Shown here one piece after another: positions 43,738-56,688 of a stretch of 64,000 nt of DNA. A program made the translations under genes and the position numbers. Location: positions 186,001-250,000 of the forward strand of contig MU839836.1 of assembly GCA_030411725.1 (NCBI GenBank), read 5' to 3'. Under the pieces are notes generated by a model, which was not told the DNA's origin, made no database searches, and worked only from the letters and a program-made list of their open reading frames with translations. Numbering within the stretch: position 1 is the stretch's first letter; the number at the start of each line of letters is the position of its first letter. Source of the DNA: Echria macrotheca (Eukaryota; Ascomycota; Sordariomycetes; Sordariales; Schizotheciaceae).

Positions 43738-45276
43738 CTAGTAATGTGCGCCGTGGATGGCCGCCTGGTATAACAGTTCGTACGGGATATCCTCGGGCTC
43801 CGGCACCTTGGGGAATTCTCTATCGGCCCCGTCTAACTTGGCGGCCTTGAGCTGCTCCAGCTTCCGCTGGCTCTCCTGGTTCCCCTGTCTGGCCTCGTCG
43901 GCGAGCTCCTTGGACTGCCGCAGATACGGGATCTGCTTATCAAACACGTCCAGCGAGACATCATACTTGACCTCCTGGTGTCGCACGCTGCTCGACGGGA
44001 TCAGCTTCTCGGCGTTGGCCTTGGTCGCGCGCAGCGCCCCGAGGAAGAATATCTTAAACGTCTCCCCGAGCTTTGCGCCGTCGATGCCGCCCAGGTCGCG
44101 CTCGCCCCGGCCGAATACCCGGTGCCGGTGCGACGCCTGGTTGTAGTTGGGAAGGTTCTCATCCATGATGCCCAGCGCTCGCATGACGTCGTCGCCGACG
44201 GCGCCCATGGCCGCGCAGCCATCGTAGGCGATGACCTTGGTCAGTGGCAGCACTTTCTCGAATGTCGGGGGCGACTTTTTGAATTCCGAGAAGATCTTGG
44301 ATTTCGGGTCGAGAACTAGACGTGTCTTGAGATACCATTCAGCGTTGAGACGCGGCAGGTATGGCGCGTTGAAAGGGTCCCAGTAGAACTTGAACTCCTG
44401 TCGTCGGTAGAGCCAGCTAAGGTGGGCCCCAATAGGACCAAACGGCGCGAGGTCGGCAAAGGTGCCGCCATCGAGCCGGGCCTCCTTTGCGGCTTCGCGC
44501 GACCAGGCGTCCGAGGGGAGGTCGTATTCGACCAGACAGTTGGTAAAGTTACGGGCCGCCGTTGGATGCCAGCCGTTGTTGGCCATGCCCATGATGGGTT
44601 CGAGCACGCAGCTGCCGTCCGCGTTCTCCTTGACTTCGTAGCCGCCTTGGGAGACGAACTTTTTAAAGTGGCTCTGCAGGAATGACTTCTCGCCCTTGTG
44701 TCTATCAAAGTACTCTGAGATGTCTTGGAGCGAGGATATGAGCAGGACGGTAAGCGGCTCCTTGCCCTGGTCGACCTCCTGCACCAGCTGCTCGATCAGG
44801 TCGATGCCCTTTTGGAACGGCTCGTTATTCCAAGGCTGCTCGGCAAAGGTAATATTCTTCAGCTCGTAGTACGAGTCGTCGATCCACACTTTCTTGCTCT
44901 GGTCCTCAACGCCGATGGTACCCTCGGCGACGGGAAGGTGGCCCAGGCCCAAGAGGTTGACGATGGTCCTGAGGAACTTGGCACGTGTTTCGGGCTTCCC
45001 GTGGTTCGCGATGAAGCCAGCCAGTTCGACGGCGCCCAGCCGGTGCATTTCGCTTAAAAAGACGATAGCCATCAGATCATCGTAGTCCTGCTCGATATCG
45101 GTAATCACGAGAATGCGCGGCTTGTCCGAGGCCTTGCGCGCCCGCAGGACCTTGATGAGCGACAAATAAACGCCATACTCCGGCGACCGTTCGGGGAAGG
45201 GAATCCTCTTGCGAAAAGCGCGCTCGTCAAACGCCGACGGAGCAGCGGAAGCGCCGGGAACAGCGACAGACGACAT
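43738..45276 (-). CDS. Nucleoside-hydrolase-like protein with atypical metal site
   Basis: A single exon encodes 512 residues from the ATG at 45276. Residues 55-75 (ILVITDIEQDYDDLMAIVFL) occupy the place of the DTDxGxDDxxA calcium-binding motif of inosine/uridine nucleoside hydrolases. Here two extra residues separate the Asp clusters. Further family features are ELAGFIANHG after it and NNGWHPTAARNF around the middle. The protein is about 180 residues longer than typical nucleoside hydrolases, with a Lys/Glu/Gln-rich helical region near the C-terminus. No signal peptide. A hydrolase acting on a nucleoside or a ribosyl derivative is likely but the altered motif leaves catalysis open. Confidence 0.72.
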   Translation of the reverse strand: MSSVAVPGASAAPSAFDERAFRKRIPFPERSPEYGVYLSLIKVLRARKASDKPRILVITDIEQDYDDLMAIVFLSEMHRLGAVELAGFIANHGKPETRAKFLRTIVNLLGLGHLPVAEGTIGVEDQSKKVWIDDSYYELKNITFAEQPWNNEPFQKGIDLIEQLVQEVDQGKEPLTVLLISSLQDISEYFDRHKGEKSFLQSHFKKFVSQGGYEVKENADGSCVLEPIMGMANNGWHPTAARNFTNCLVEYDLPSDAWSREAAKEARLDGGTFADLAPFGPIGAHLSWLYRRQEFKFYWDPFNAPYLPRLNAEWYLKTRLVLDPKSKIFSEFKKSPPTFEKVLPLTKVIAYDGCAAMGAVGDDVMRALGIMDENLPNYNQASHRHRVFGRGERDLGGIDGAKLGETFKIFFLGALRATKANAEKLIPSSSVRHQEVKYDVSLDVFDKQIPYLRQSKELADEARQGNQESQRKLEQLKAAKLDGADREFPKVPEPEDIPYELLYQAAIHGAHY

Positions 45277-48169
45277 GATGAATCCGGTGATGAGGTGGCA
45301 ATAACAACGGGTCGCGCGATGGAGATGCGGACGCTGGCTGGCCAGGAGATGACCACGGCGCAAATGGGCGAGGTGGTTGATTGATGATGTTTTGCGACAA
45401 AGAGCCTGACGAGGGGTGCCAAGAGAAGTGGGGAACGCGGGAGCCTGGCCGAAGACACCTCAATCTGGAGCGGGGTGATGAGTTGCTGCTGCTGCCGGTA
45501 CTCGCGCCTAGTCTAGCTGGGGCTGTGCAGCCTGGGCTGTCCCAAGGGCGCTTCAGCTCCGTGAAAAAAGCCTGCCTGAACTTTCAGGTCTGAGCACCCG
45601 TCGGGCGTGCAGTCTGGTGCTAATTATCGCCGAAGGCCGGGCTTATCGGGGTTGCGACCGAGCGGTTGGTTCTCGTGGCGGCCAAGTAATCGTGTTCAAG
45701 CAGATGGGAAATTGGCGCTGGGAAATGCGGTTGCGAGGGAGGCTATGTCGAGTCGGAGCCTAAAACGGGGCGAACTGATTGGTGATACCCGCCACAGCTG
45801 CAATATTGTTAAGGACGGCGTTTTAGGTAGCAGAAGGACTTCAAGTTGGGGCAGGGGCGGCTCTCTATATATTTTGGAGCATGGACAAAGGTGCCTGAAC
45901 AGCTCTATGGTTGTCACCTAGGCCCTATATCGATGGCATCCGTTCCTTTATCGCTGCAAACAAACCAGACAGGGGTTGTTCGTCTTGTTGACGCATTCGG
46001 ATCAAGTGACATGGGTCTGTACCTAGGTAGGAATGACCAGGCAGGAATTGGAACGTGTGCAATGGGTGCGCCCTTGTGCTGACAGTTTAGCGGTCGTCTG
46101 AGAAACAAAGGCGTCGTGAGTCTATCTTGATCTAACAAACGTTCTCAAAGTAAGGCCTTTTTCCAACCAGCACAGCCACGATGTCGACATCCGACCTCCG
46201 TCAGGTAGGTTTCAGAACTCTGTGTTCGGATGCAGTGGCGCAGTCCTCTACACCTTACCCACTGGCACCAGCAGGCATCTACGGGTACTTTCGCCGCTGT
46301 ACGACACCATGGACGTCAAGCTTGAGCGGGATCATCTTAGTTGATCTCAGGACCAGACCCCTACCTCGTGTTTGTCTGGTGAGGGTAACATCAGGGCTTT
46401 CAGGGCCGAGGGATGTAAGGCAGATAGATGAATTGTGTAAAAGTAGGTCAGTGTTCAGTGTTCAAGCTCGAACGCACAAGACGGCTGCGATTTCGACTTG
46501 GGGAAGTCGCACTCTGTGCACGGCAGCAAGGTAGCTGCAGATACCATCTCGCATTCCTGGGCTCTGAAATTGGAAACAGGGGACAAATGATGCAGTAGTC
46601 GAACCAGTTGGGCTCAGGCTATGAGGTAATGCATCCCACGGGTTTAGGCCTGGTCTGGTCTGCGAGAAAGTCAAGTCAACATGATGGGCTTCTCGAGAGC
46701 TCTTGCTATGTACACTTTAGGGGCTCAAAATGTCAGCAACTGGCCGAATGCTTCTCTTCGCTTCGGCCATACGACTTTCAAGCTGTAAATTTAATGCGAG
46801 CACGATACCAGGTAACTGGTCCGGGGTTTTTTTTATTCGTGATCCACAGCTCGGCGAGGCACGCAGCAAGGCATCCGACCCGGACTTGTTGGCTATCCAA
46901 GTCCAGTTTCCCATGAAGCGGATCCACCGGACAAGGAAGGATACATCGACCCGGGGCTGTGGCAAACGGCCAGTTCGTAACCGCCGGCGGACCCAACAGA
47001 TGGGAACCTTGGCCCACAATGCTGGTCCGTTTGAGGGTGGCAAACATGTGATTTGTCGGAAGCGAGTTTGTTTCATTCTTCCAAACAGCCCCCGAAAAGC
47101 GGTCGGCGCATCGAGACTAGTAGGTATCTAGGGAGATATCTCCGGACAACGACCGCAGAGCCGGGGACATCGGAGCCGCGGCGGGTTTTGCCGTCTCACA
47201 GGCCAGCAGGATCAGCCTGCAGATGGATGGTCCATGTCGCGAGACGATTGGAACGAGATCCAATTGCCCCACAAACTCAGAGTCAGACAAGCAGGCAGAA
47301 GTGGCGCAGACCGTGGTCGGCTCCGCATCAAGGTACCAAGAGAGACGGTGTGTGGCTGGAAAATATATCGTTGAGGGTGGTGCTGTTGACGGTTGCAGCG
47401 TTATTCCACGCCAGACTTTGATGATTTTGAGTTCGAAAGCCTTGCTGGGCGCCGACCTAGTGGGTCCCCAAGATTTTTGTGCCGACATAGACCTCACGTC
47501 GATGTGTCCTCTGCTGGTCAGGGACAGCCCTCATGTTGTCTGGATTTTTCGGGGCACCAGGTACGGCTTCTCCATACATCCGGTGCGCATGTGGATGGGC
47601 ACATTGGTCTGGTTCCGGCTCCGGAGCTGGAGGTACCTAGCGATGCTATTTTACCAAACGGACGTGAACTCGACCGCACTAATGCTGCAATGCATCAATT
47701 CGGTTGCTTGGCTTGTCCGCGGCTAGAGTAAGGACGCGGAACCCAAATGACCGAACACCGAACATATGTTCACAAGTCTTGGTAGCAAGTTCTTCGTCTA
47801 GGTACGCAGTTCTGGACTCGAGGTGCGAGCAGGAACGCCCCTTTATTGGTGTGGCAGTGAAGTTATGCTGCAGCGTCCACCTCCAAGCTCTGAGTCCTCT
47901 TCTTGATGGATGGCTTGGCGCGAAGGTCGTAAATTGTCTTTTGCTGCGTTCCTTGAGTGACATGAAAGGCTTTTCGGCTATCTGTGTTTTATTCTATTGC
48001 TATGGCGCTGGTAGGCTTTTTTGGAGGGGGCGAAAATGAGTGAAGCAGACAAGTACATATCCATCCCCCGCCCCCCCCCCCCCTTTTTTTTTTTCGATCG
48101 TCAGTCTTGGACATCTCAACGCAAACCAAATGTAGTTCTTTCCAACACGCCACTTCTACACACCCTAAA
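45277..48169. other. Long gene-free interval
   Basis: Nearly 2.9 kb without a supported gene. Open frames on both strands are short and show no coherent splicing. It carries several ACCTAGGTAGG tracts (46018-46031) and a C13T11 tract (48071-48094). Confidence 0.5.
48071..48094. repeat. C13-T11 homopolymer tract
   Basis: Thirteen C followed by eleven T, read directly. Confidence 0.95.
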
Positions 48170-48694
48170 TCACCGAATTCGGAACGGACGCAGGCGCCAA
48201 ACCCCCCCGGACTCGTTGGTTGTGTCTTCGTCTGCCCGCAGTCTGAACTCCAATATCTCAACAGAGATAGAGTACCACCCCCTCCCAAAAAAGGGCGAGA
48301 CCTCAAGTTGAACTGGCGTTGGACCAGGAACGACCCGATTGCGGATTTGGGCCGTCGCGGTGACCTCCTTGGTAGGAGCTATGTATGAGTCTGTGACACG
48401 GTAAACCGTGCACTTGCAAAACCAATTCTTGTTGGGCGGCAAGCCGGGCGAGAGATATCCCTTGATTTTGAGAATCTTGTCCTTGATGATCCGCACATTG
48501 CGCATTGGCGTCTCGGGGATGATGAGCTTTCGGGTTTCAGCGGCGATCGCCTCTTGGGTCTCCGTGGTGATGACCTCTTGGGCCGGAGGCACCTAGTGGA
48601 TTGGGTCAGCACTAAAAGTTTGGATTTGCCGGATACTTGGGAGAGATACCTCCTGGTCCTGTGAGCCATCACTGGAGTTGATATCGCCGGCCAT
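48170..48694 (-). CDS. Small unknown protein
   Basis: Exons 48694-48650 and 48592-48170 give 155 residues; the intron has a GTATCT donor and CTAG acceptor. The N-terminus is Glu/Thr-rich (QEVITTETQEAIAAETRK), followed by a compact region with KDKILKIKGYL and WFCKCTVYRVTDS that looks like a small beta-rich fold, then a basic C-terminus. No signal peptide or span. I do not recognise a family. It sits alone next to a long gene-free interval. Confidence 0.5.
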
Positions 48695-49792
48695 GATGAA
48701 ATAGTCGTGCGGTGCTGCAAGCCGAGTACTTTCGCAGAAGTTTTTGGGTTCTCTGTCTCGGAGCTTGGAAGATTTGGGGGCGAATGACTGAAGTAACGAT
48801 GCTTGCTTTGTGGAAGAGAGGATGAGTCCTGAGGACTGGCAAAATACAGGTGGTGGGGTCAGGGTGCTCCTGCTATCCTCCCCAGGGTGCTCCTTCCCAG
48901 CCTAACAGGGGGTTAGATCAGTACCCGGTACTTAATACTTTTGACTTACACTGCAGGTGTATTCTTTGCGAACCGAGTCCCCAGACCCGAGGGCCTAACG
49001 GAGCATTTGCCGTAGCTATCTCGGTGGAAGCGCTGCTACCTTAGTACGCTACGAGGGTGACAAGGCTGCGTATCTAGACCGTACAGAACCATCCTCCTGA
49101 TATTTAATCAAGTGGCTGGTTTTGGCTAGGACTTTTGAAGCAGGGCGGTGTCAGTAGGTGCAGACTAGGTCTAGAGCTAGGATGAATCGTGACGCAGAGA
49201 TGGCTGTGACCATATCCGGAGTGGGTTATCGGTTTAGTGCGGAAACCATGCAGGCTTGTAATACCAGTGCGTGTTGATAAACTACCTGCCTAGGACACAT
49301 GTTTTATTAAAAAACATATGTCCCACCCTCGCTGCAAAATTGTTAGTACCCAGGTAGTGGTTGGGACATTTATTCTCACCACAACGTGTGAGCTACCCGT
49401 CAGGGCGGCAATCTGACTGTGCCATCTGAATAGGTGTGGCTTCTGGATGAAGTTTCGCAATAATCTGTTGTCTATGCAATGAACCGACTGAGATGTAAGA
49501 CGTACTTCCCCACCCCCGATGACTAGATCAGGTTCACCAACCTACCTAGGGTAGGTACGGATACTTACCTAGATGCAGGACACACTGGCCACTTCGTCTC
49601 CCGCAAGTTCGAACTACATTATCAGATGATGATTCATAACTCGATTCCTCTATGTACAGACATGCTTGTGCGGCATATGCAGCATCGGTAGTTGTCATTG
49701 ACACATCGACAAAGACGCAGAATGTATAGAACGTATAGGTAGACTATCAGATGCAAGAAGATGGCGTAGTCAGCGAGTGATCAAAGCCCCAA
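48695..49792. other. Intergenic region
   Basis: About 1.1 kb. It contains CCTACCTAGGGTAGGTA (49541-49557) and related tracts. No gene seen. Confidence 0.5.
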
Positions 49793-50741
49793 TCACTGGC
49801 ACTGCGAATAGTAGTCATTAATAAACTTGCAAGCGGACCCCGAGACACAGGTCTTGCAACCCAAAAAGTTGCTGCCGCCGCACTGGGCCCACTGCTGGCT
49901 GGTGCAGCTGCCGGGATTTCCAGGACTACTGGTGGGAGCAGTATACCCCTGACTCGACGTGGCTGACGGCTGAGGATTACCACCAGATGGAGGGGTAAAC
50001 ACGGGAAACTGCGAGTCGTCGTCCCGCTTGCAGCCGGACTTGGAAACCAGCTCAGCAGGGCATTGGACCTGCTGGAAGGTGAAGCTCGGGTTGTCGGCGT
50101 TGTTGAACCAGTCAAACCTCCACTGGCATCCGGGCTGGAGGGCTGACGGGAATGAGTTGCACTGGTCGCGCGACGAGACGCCGCCGTATGTGGCGCCGGG
50201 AAGACCGCCGAACTGCGGCCTGCAACCATCGAACAGGCCGACACCGCCGCCGGGCATGTTGATGTCGAAGTGATTGTTACCCAGGTCACCCCCGGTGCTG
50301 GTGGACTGCACAACCATGGTCTTGCCAGCGACCGGACCGGAGGTAAAGGTCAGCCTGTCAGTGTCAGTATGGAGAGGGGCGATTCAGCTTCTTAAAAACT
50401 CACGCGTAGCAAGCACAGCACCACGATGCTTCCGACCCTCCGGAAAGACTGGTTGCCGCAAACCCGTAGGACAGCTGGCTGTTGACGGCCCATGGGGTCT
50501 GATCGCCACAGGAGTAGGCCGATCCGCCATCGCAACCAGACTTGACGCCTGCATCCGAGATTCGGTTGAAGCTGGCATCGCAGGCAAACACGGGTCGGTT
50601 GACCGCCGCTTTACCAGGCCACGAGCAGGATGGCTTGCAGCAGTCCCAGTACCTCGTCGACTGCCCCGACCCGGAAGCCGCATGAGCCGCCATTGGGAAC
50701 AACGCAACCGCCGAGAGGCCGAGGATAGCGGCAGAGCGCAT
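49793..50741 (-). CDS. Secreted GH45 endoglucanase with C-terminal CBM1
   Basis: Exons 50741-50404 and 50354-49793 give 299 residues. A signal peptide (about 1-21) is followed by the GH45 catalytic domain beginning STRYWDCCKPSCSW, whose Asp33 is the catalytic base. The catalytic acid is Asp143 in NNHFDINMPGGGVG. Cysteine-rich GH45 blocks (WCCACYALTFTSGPVAGK, DGCRPQFGGLPG, WRFDWFNNADNPSF) are intact. A Pro/Ser/Thr/Gly linker leads to a CBM1 cellulose-binding module with its four cysteines (QQWAQCGGSNFLGCKTCV). The enzyme cuts beta-1,4-glucan internally outside the cell. It closely resembles the Humicola EGV type. Expression is probably carbon-controlled, but I assign no site. Confidence 0.96.
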
Positions 50742-52307
50742 CTTGTCAACGGATATGGGATGAGATGATCAGCCGAGGAGAAACGGCCTGTCTGCCAGCC
50801 CGGCTGACGGGAGGGTCCGGGGCGCTCCCAGTTATAGCTGTCACCGGCCAGACGTCCCATTGTGTCTCGCGATGCGACGAGCAGGGATGGCAGATTGTTT
50901 GCGCGGCCGAGTGTCTGACGTAGACGACCCGTGCGACTCACCAGGTCCATGGCAGGAATATCCTCGGCGGCTTGGTGCTACCGCCAGCCGAAAAGGGACG
51001 TCGGTGCCCGCTTGCGCGGAAGCTGGGCCGTAAGCGACCCCGGACCGGTAGAGACGGGAAGCGAAGATGTAACCTCAGAGCCTGGTCAAGCGTGCGGCTC
51101 CATCCGAGGGCCCCATGGGTTCGGAATGCCGGTGCGACTTCCATACGGAACTTGTGCGGGGCAGCGAGGCGCCATGGGTAATAAGAAGTTTGACGATTCC
51201 TGGCTTCATAGTCTCCCGTTCTTGACTTTCGCACACTTGGTCGTGTTAGTAGGAAGGTACCTATACTGTCATTTCAGTACCTACATGAAAGTCAAGAAGG
51301 CGCTCGTCGGATAGGTATCTAGACGGTAACCTCTGCTGAATGGCCTCAAAATACTTTCAAGGTTGTCTGTTATGAGCCGTCAAAGGATTTGGGCGAAGTC
51401 CACGCTTCATCTAGCTGGCAAGTGCTGGGTCGCATGTCGCTGGCTTCGAGGACAGGCGACTTGGGTCAGGGAAGTGGCTGGAGTTTACTGCAAACTGCAC
51501 GGCCGTAGTAAAAGCAGCCGTCCAAGCTCAGTCCAAAGCACCGCTTTTCTTCGAACGCCACAAGCAACTTTCCCTCTTTTTGTTTCTGCTTCGAAATTCG
51601 GCAACGTCCTCTGACGTTTCCCCCGTCCTCATCCACAACGCATTTACCTTCATCATCTCCACGGCGAGCATCTCCACGGCGAGCGGCAGTCTTATTTTGG
51701 TATTTGGATATCAGAAAGGAAACAGAGGATTTTCCAAGAAAAAGAAAGTGTGTCGCGGCTTTCGATGACCCGACACCAAAACCTGGCTGTAGCTGAAAAC
51801 TTGGGGCATCACAAGAGGCGAGTGGCTGCACAGCTGTGAACCCCACAGGGCGGTGGAAGGCGGCAGAACCCCAGCTGCTGCTGACCCACCAAACCGAATC
51901 CGGTCTAGCGGGCTTCGGCGCGCCTTTGAGCGGTGGCGCAGAAAAAAGAAGTGGACGCCGTCGCGCCTTCTGGGGAAAGCTTCCCTCTCTCCAACTCATT
52001 GTCGCCCGCACCCACCGGTGTGATCCCGGCGTTCACCACATCCGACACTCTCTTGATACCCTCGTCCGCTTCTTGACTCTTGGCTGTATGTTTCTTGATG
52101 CGCTGAGGTCGCTGCGGCCTGCGTGTTGATGCGCGCGCTCACGATTCGCAGTGGCGATTGCTAAGCAAGACTGCCACCGCATTCGCGGTCGTCTGCCCTC
52201 CCTCCTTTGTCGACAGCGAGTTTCATCCCGAATCCTCGACCGATCCTTCCAACACCTCGTCTCGATACATCCCTCGCTTCCAGCTGCCATCGAGCACACC
52301 GATCGCC
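50742..52307. other. Divergent promoter region of endoglucanase and RPB2
   Basis: About 1.6 kb. The right part contains pyrimidine-rich stretches expected upstream of a highly expressed housekeeping gene. Open frames here have poor composition; no gene supported. Confidence 0.5.
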
Positions 52308-55300
52308 ATGGCGGGCTACGCGACCGGCTACGACGGCCATGCCGATGCGTACGAGAACGATGACAACTACGAGAATGGAGATGGTTTGCAGGAGGAGATG
52401 GACGACACCAGCATTACGCCCGAGGATACATGGGAAGTTATCTCGGCCTACTTCGATAAGAAAGGCCTGGTGTCGCAGCAGATCGATTCGTTCAACGAGT
52501 TCACCGAGACGACCATCAACAGCTTGATCAGTGAGTATGCCAACCTCACACTCGACCATCCGAACCCGGGCGACGACATGGGCCGCGACATCGCCCTCCG
52601 TCGATACGAGATCCATTTCGGCGAGACAATGATCTCGAGACCGGCCATCACCGAAGCCACGGGCGAGACGGTCTCCCTCCTCCCCTACGAATGTCGCGAT
52701 CGTAACCTGACGTACTCGGCGCCCATGTACTGCAAGATCACCAAGCGCGCCCGCGTGGCGATCAACGAGGAGATTCCCCTCAACGAGCTCACCGATGAGC
52801 AGCAAGAACACATGGCTCGGACGGGGGAGCACCCCACGACAATCCGATGGGAGGATGAGGATAGCGGGCTGCCCGAGGAACTCGCCAAGGACGACAAGAT
52901 GAGAGACCGCATCTTCCTCGGAAAGATCCCAATCATGGTCAAGTCCAGCATCTGCCATCTCTCCGACGAGGACGACGAGGCCCTGTTCGTGCTGAACGAA
53001 TGCCCCTACGACCAGGGCGGCTATTTCATCATCAACGGTAGTGAGAAGGTGTTGATCGCTCAAGAGCGTTCAGCTGCCAACATCGTCCAAGTCTTCAAGA
53101 AGCCGCCTGGCGGGAGCGTGTCGTACCAAGCCGAGATTCGCAGCGCTCTGGAAAAAGGGTCCCGTCTTATCTCGTCTCTCCAGATGAAGCTCCACACGAA
53201 ACCCGATCTCTCCAAGGGTCGACTGCCCAACACGGTGAGCGTCACGCTTCCGTACGTCAAGGAGGAGGTGTCCCTGGCCATCGTGTTCCGAGCCCTGGGC
53301 GTGGTCTCGGACGAGGACATCCTGAACCACATCTGCTACGACCGCAAGGATACGCAGATGCTCGAGGCTCTTCGCCCCTGCATCGAGGAGGCCTTTTGTA
53401 TCCAGGACCGCGAGATTGCGCTCGATTACATCGGCAAGCGTGGCAACGGCAACACGGGCCAGAACCGTGTCAACCGTATCCGGGCGGCTAAGGACCTCTT
53501 GCAGAAGGAGATGCTGCCACACATCGCCCAGACCGAAGGCTGCGAAACCAGGAAGGCCTTCTTCCTGGGATACATGGTGCATAAGCTCCTGCAGTGTGCC
53601 CTTGGCCGACGCGATGTCGACGACCGCGACCACTTTGGCAAGAAGCGATTGGATCTGGCCGGTCCGCTCCTGGCCAAGCTTTTCCGCAACATTGTCCGCC
53701 GCATCACGCAGGATCTCATGTCGTACATGAAGCGCTGCATCGACGGAAACAAGCACTTCACGCTCGCCATCGGTATCAAGCATGGCACCCTGACCAACGG
53801 CCTCAAGTACTCGCTGGCAACGGGCAACTGGGGTGACCAGAAGAAGGCCATGAGCTCGACGGCAGGTGTCTCGCAGGTGCTCAACCGGTACACATTCGCC
53901 TCGACGCTCTCCCATTTGCGTCGCACCAACACCCCCATCGGACGTGACGGCAAACTCGCCAAGCCGCGCCAGCTTCACAATACGCACTGGGGCTTGGTCT
54001 GCCCCGCCGAGACGCCCGAAGGACAGGCCTGCGGTCTGGTCAAGAACCTCTCTCTTATGTGCTATATTAGCGTGGGCACTAATGCTGAACCCATTGTCAA
54101 TTTTATGACAGCTAGGAACATGGAGGTCCTTGAGGAGTATGAACCCTTGCGGTATCCAAATGCGACCAAGGTCTTCGTCAACGGGACATGGGTAGGCGTC
54201 CACCAGGACCCCTCACATCTTGTGAGTCTGGTGCAGAACTTGAGGAGAACCAACGTCATATCGTTCGAGGTGTCGCTCGTCCGAGATGTCCGAGACAGAG
54301 AGTTCAAGATCTTTTCCGATGCTGGCCGCGTCATGAGACCCCTTTTCGTTGTCGAGCAGCGAGAACCCGACCCGGAGAAGAAAATTGGAGAAAAGGACAC
54401 TTTGGTGCTGAAGAAAGAACACATCCAGCAGCTCGAGAACGATAAGTTGCTTGGTCGCTACCACCCAGACTATTTCGGCTGGGACGGACTGTTGCGGGAA
54501 GGCTGCGTCGAGTACCTCGATGCAGAGGAAGAGGAAACGGCCATGATCTGCATGACGCCCGAGGATCTCGAGACATACCGCATGACCAAGCTCGGCTTCG
54601 ACGTGGAGTCGGACGACCCGATCCGAGGAAATCAGCGGATCAAGACGAAACTCAAGTCAATGTCGCACATGTACACGCATTGCGAGATCCACCCCAGCAT
54701 GTTGCTGGGCATTTGCGCCAGCATCATTCCTTTCCCTGACCACAACCAGTCGCCCAGAAACACGTACCAGTCGGCCATGGGTAAACAGGCCATGGGCTTC
54801 TTCCTCACCAACTACTCTCGCCGCATGGACACCATGGCCAACATTCTGTATTACCCCCAGAAACCGCTGGCCACGACTCGCTCCATGGAGTTCCTCAAGT
54901 TCCGTGAGCTCCCTGCGGGCCAGAATGCCATCGTCGCCATTCTCTGCTATTCGGGATACAACCAAGAAGATTCCGTGATTATGAATCAGAGCAGCATCGA
55001 TCGCGGCCTGTTCCGTAGTCTCTATTTCCGTTCGTACACGGACTGCGAGAAGCAGATCGGCTTCAACATTGTCGAGAAGTTCGAGAAACCCACGCGCTCG
55101 GATACACTGCGCTTGAAGCACGGCACCTACGACAAGCTGGACGACGATGGACTCATCTCTCCGGGCAGTCGCGTTACCGGCGAAGATATCATCATTGGCA
55201 AGACGGCGCCCATCAACCCGGACAATGCTGAGCTTGGCCAGCGCACGGTGCAACACGTCAAGCGAGACGCGTCGACGCCTCTCCGGGGGACGGAGAAGGG

Positions 55301-56192
55301 TATTGTGGATTCGGTCATCGTCACGACGAACCAGGATGGCTGCCGCTACGTCAAGGTCAGGGTCCGGACGACGAAGGTGCCGCAGATCGGAGACAAGTTT
55401 GCCTCGCGTCACGGTCAGAAAGGCACCATCGGCGTCACGTTCCGGCAGGAAGATATGCCTTTTACCTCGGAAGGCATCACGCCCGACATCATCATCAACC
55501 CGCACGCTATTCCGTCTCGTATGACCATTGCTCACTTGATAGAATGTTTGCTGTCCAAGGTGTCGACCTTGAAGGGCATGGAAGGCGACGCGACGCCTTT
55601 CACTGACGTCACGGTTGATTCCGTGTCAGACCTTCTCCGCGAGCACGGTTACCAGTCACGCGGGTTCGAGGTCATGTATCACGGCCACACGGGCCGGAAG
55701 CTCCGTGCCCAGGTCTTCTTTGGGCCGACATACTACCAGCGTCTGCGTCACATGGTCGACGACAAGATCCATGCGCGTGCGCGCGGTCCGGTCCAGATCA
55801 TGACGCGCCAGCCGGTTGAGGGTCGTGCCAGAGACGGCGGTCTCCGTTTCGGAGAAATGGAGCGCGATTGCATGATTGCCCACGGTGCGGCTTCCTTCCT
55901 CAAGGAGCGTCTCTTTGAGGTTTCGGACGCGTTCCGGGTCCACATTTGCGAGATTTGTGGGCTCATGACGCCGATTGCGTATGTTCCGTCCTTTGTCCTG
56001 CGGGAGATTATTTGCTAACATGTTTGTAGGAATCTTACGAAGCAGACGTTTGAGTGCCGGCCCTGCAAGAACAAGACCAAGATCGCTCAAATCCGCCTGC
56101 CGTATGCGGCCAAGCTGCTCTTCCAGGAGCTCATGTCGATGAACATCGCGTCGCGCATGTTCACCAACCGATCGGGCATCAGCATTCGCTAG
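52308..56192 (+). CDS. RPB2: RNA polymerase II second-largest subunit
   Basis: Exons 52308-55978 and 56030-56192 give 1,277 residues. I chose the ATG in GCCATGGCGGGC, just before MAGYATGYDGH, because its context is strong and the acidic N-terminus fits the family; upstream in-frame sequence is probably 5' UTR. Landmarks in order: YEIHFGE and RNLTYSAPMY (protrusion), YFIINGSEKVLIAQERSAAN, HWGLVCPAETPEGQACGLVKNL, SGYNQEDSVIMNQSSIDRG (hybrid-binding), QIGDKFASRHGQKGTIG (active-site lysines), and the C-terminal zinc site CEICGLM ... CRPCKNKT, which the intron interrupts. It ends in RSGISIR. It transcribes mRNA with RPB1. Everything looks intact. Confidence 0.98.
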
Positions 56193-56688
56193 CCCGGCGG
56201 ACCAGGTCATGATGGGGTGGTATTTCGGTCGGGTGGAATGGAATTGGTTGCATGGGGGTAGTTTGGCGTCGGGGAAACAGGATGCGGAGAGTGCCGCTGG
56301 TTTGTGATTTTTTGCCTTGCTTTGCCTTGCTCTCGCATATGCTCGATCTACAGAATAGATGACCGAATTTTGTGTAAAATTCGAGGGAGCGGAAGCAAGG
56401 AGCAGGGAGTTCAAGTCTAGGGGCTAGCTAGAGATGGCTTCGACGAGGCTATGAGACCAACTGGACTTGTGTAATATAGAATGCACCAAATGCGGGATAC
56501 ATCGCAAAAATTGATCGGAATTGTCACAATATGATACAGCTGGTGGTGTTACATGGCAGGATATCTGATGATATCTTGTTGACAAGGAGCACCGTGAAGA
56601 TGAGAAATGCTCCCGATGAGGCGTTGTCGGAGCTTCATGCATCGATGGACCCTGCACGGCATTCCATCTCCAACTCTGCAAGCCACTG
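56193..56688. other. Intergenic region between convergent genes
   Basis: About 500 bases between RPB2 and the Pet117-like gene; nothing but presumed terminators was seen. Confidence 0.5.

Noticed and set aside
46181..46534. Possible start MSTSDLRQ followed by a GTAGGT donor
   Set aside because: No downstream exon keeps a sensible frame, and the unspliced frame is Ser/Arg-rich and unremarkable.
51466..52011. 181-codon minus-strand frame upstream of RPB2
   Set aside because: Repetitive, Arg/Ser/Lys-biased sequence in a promoter region without family identity.
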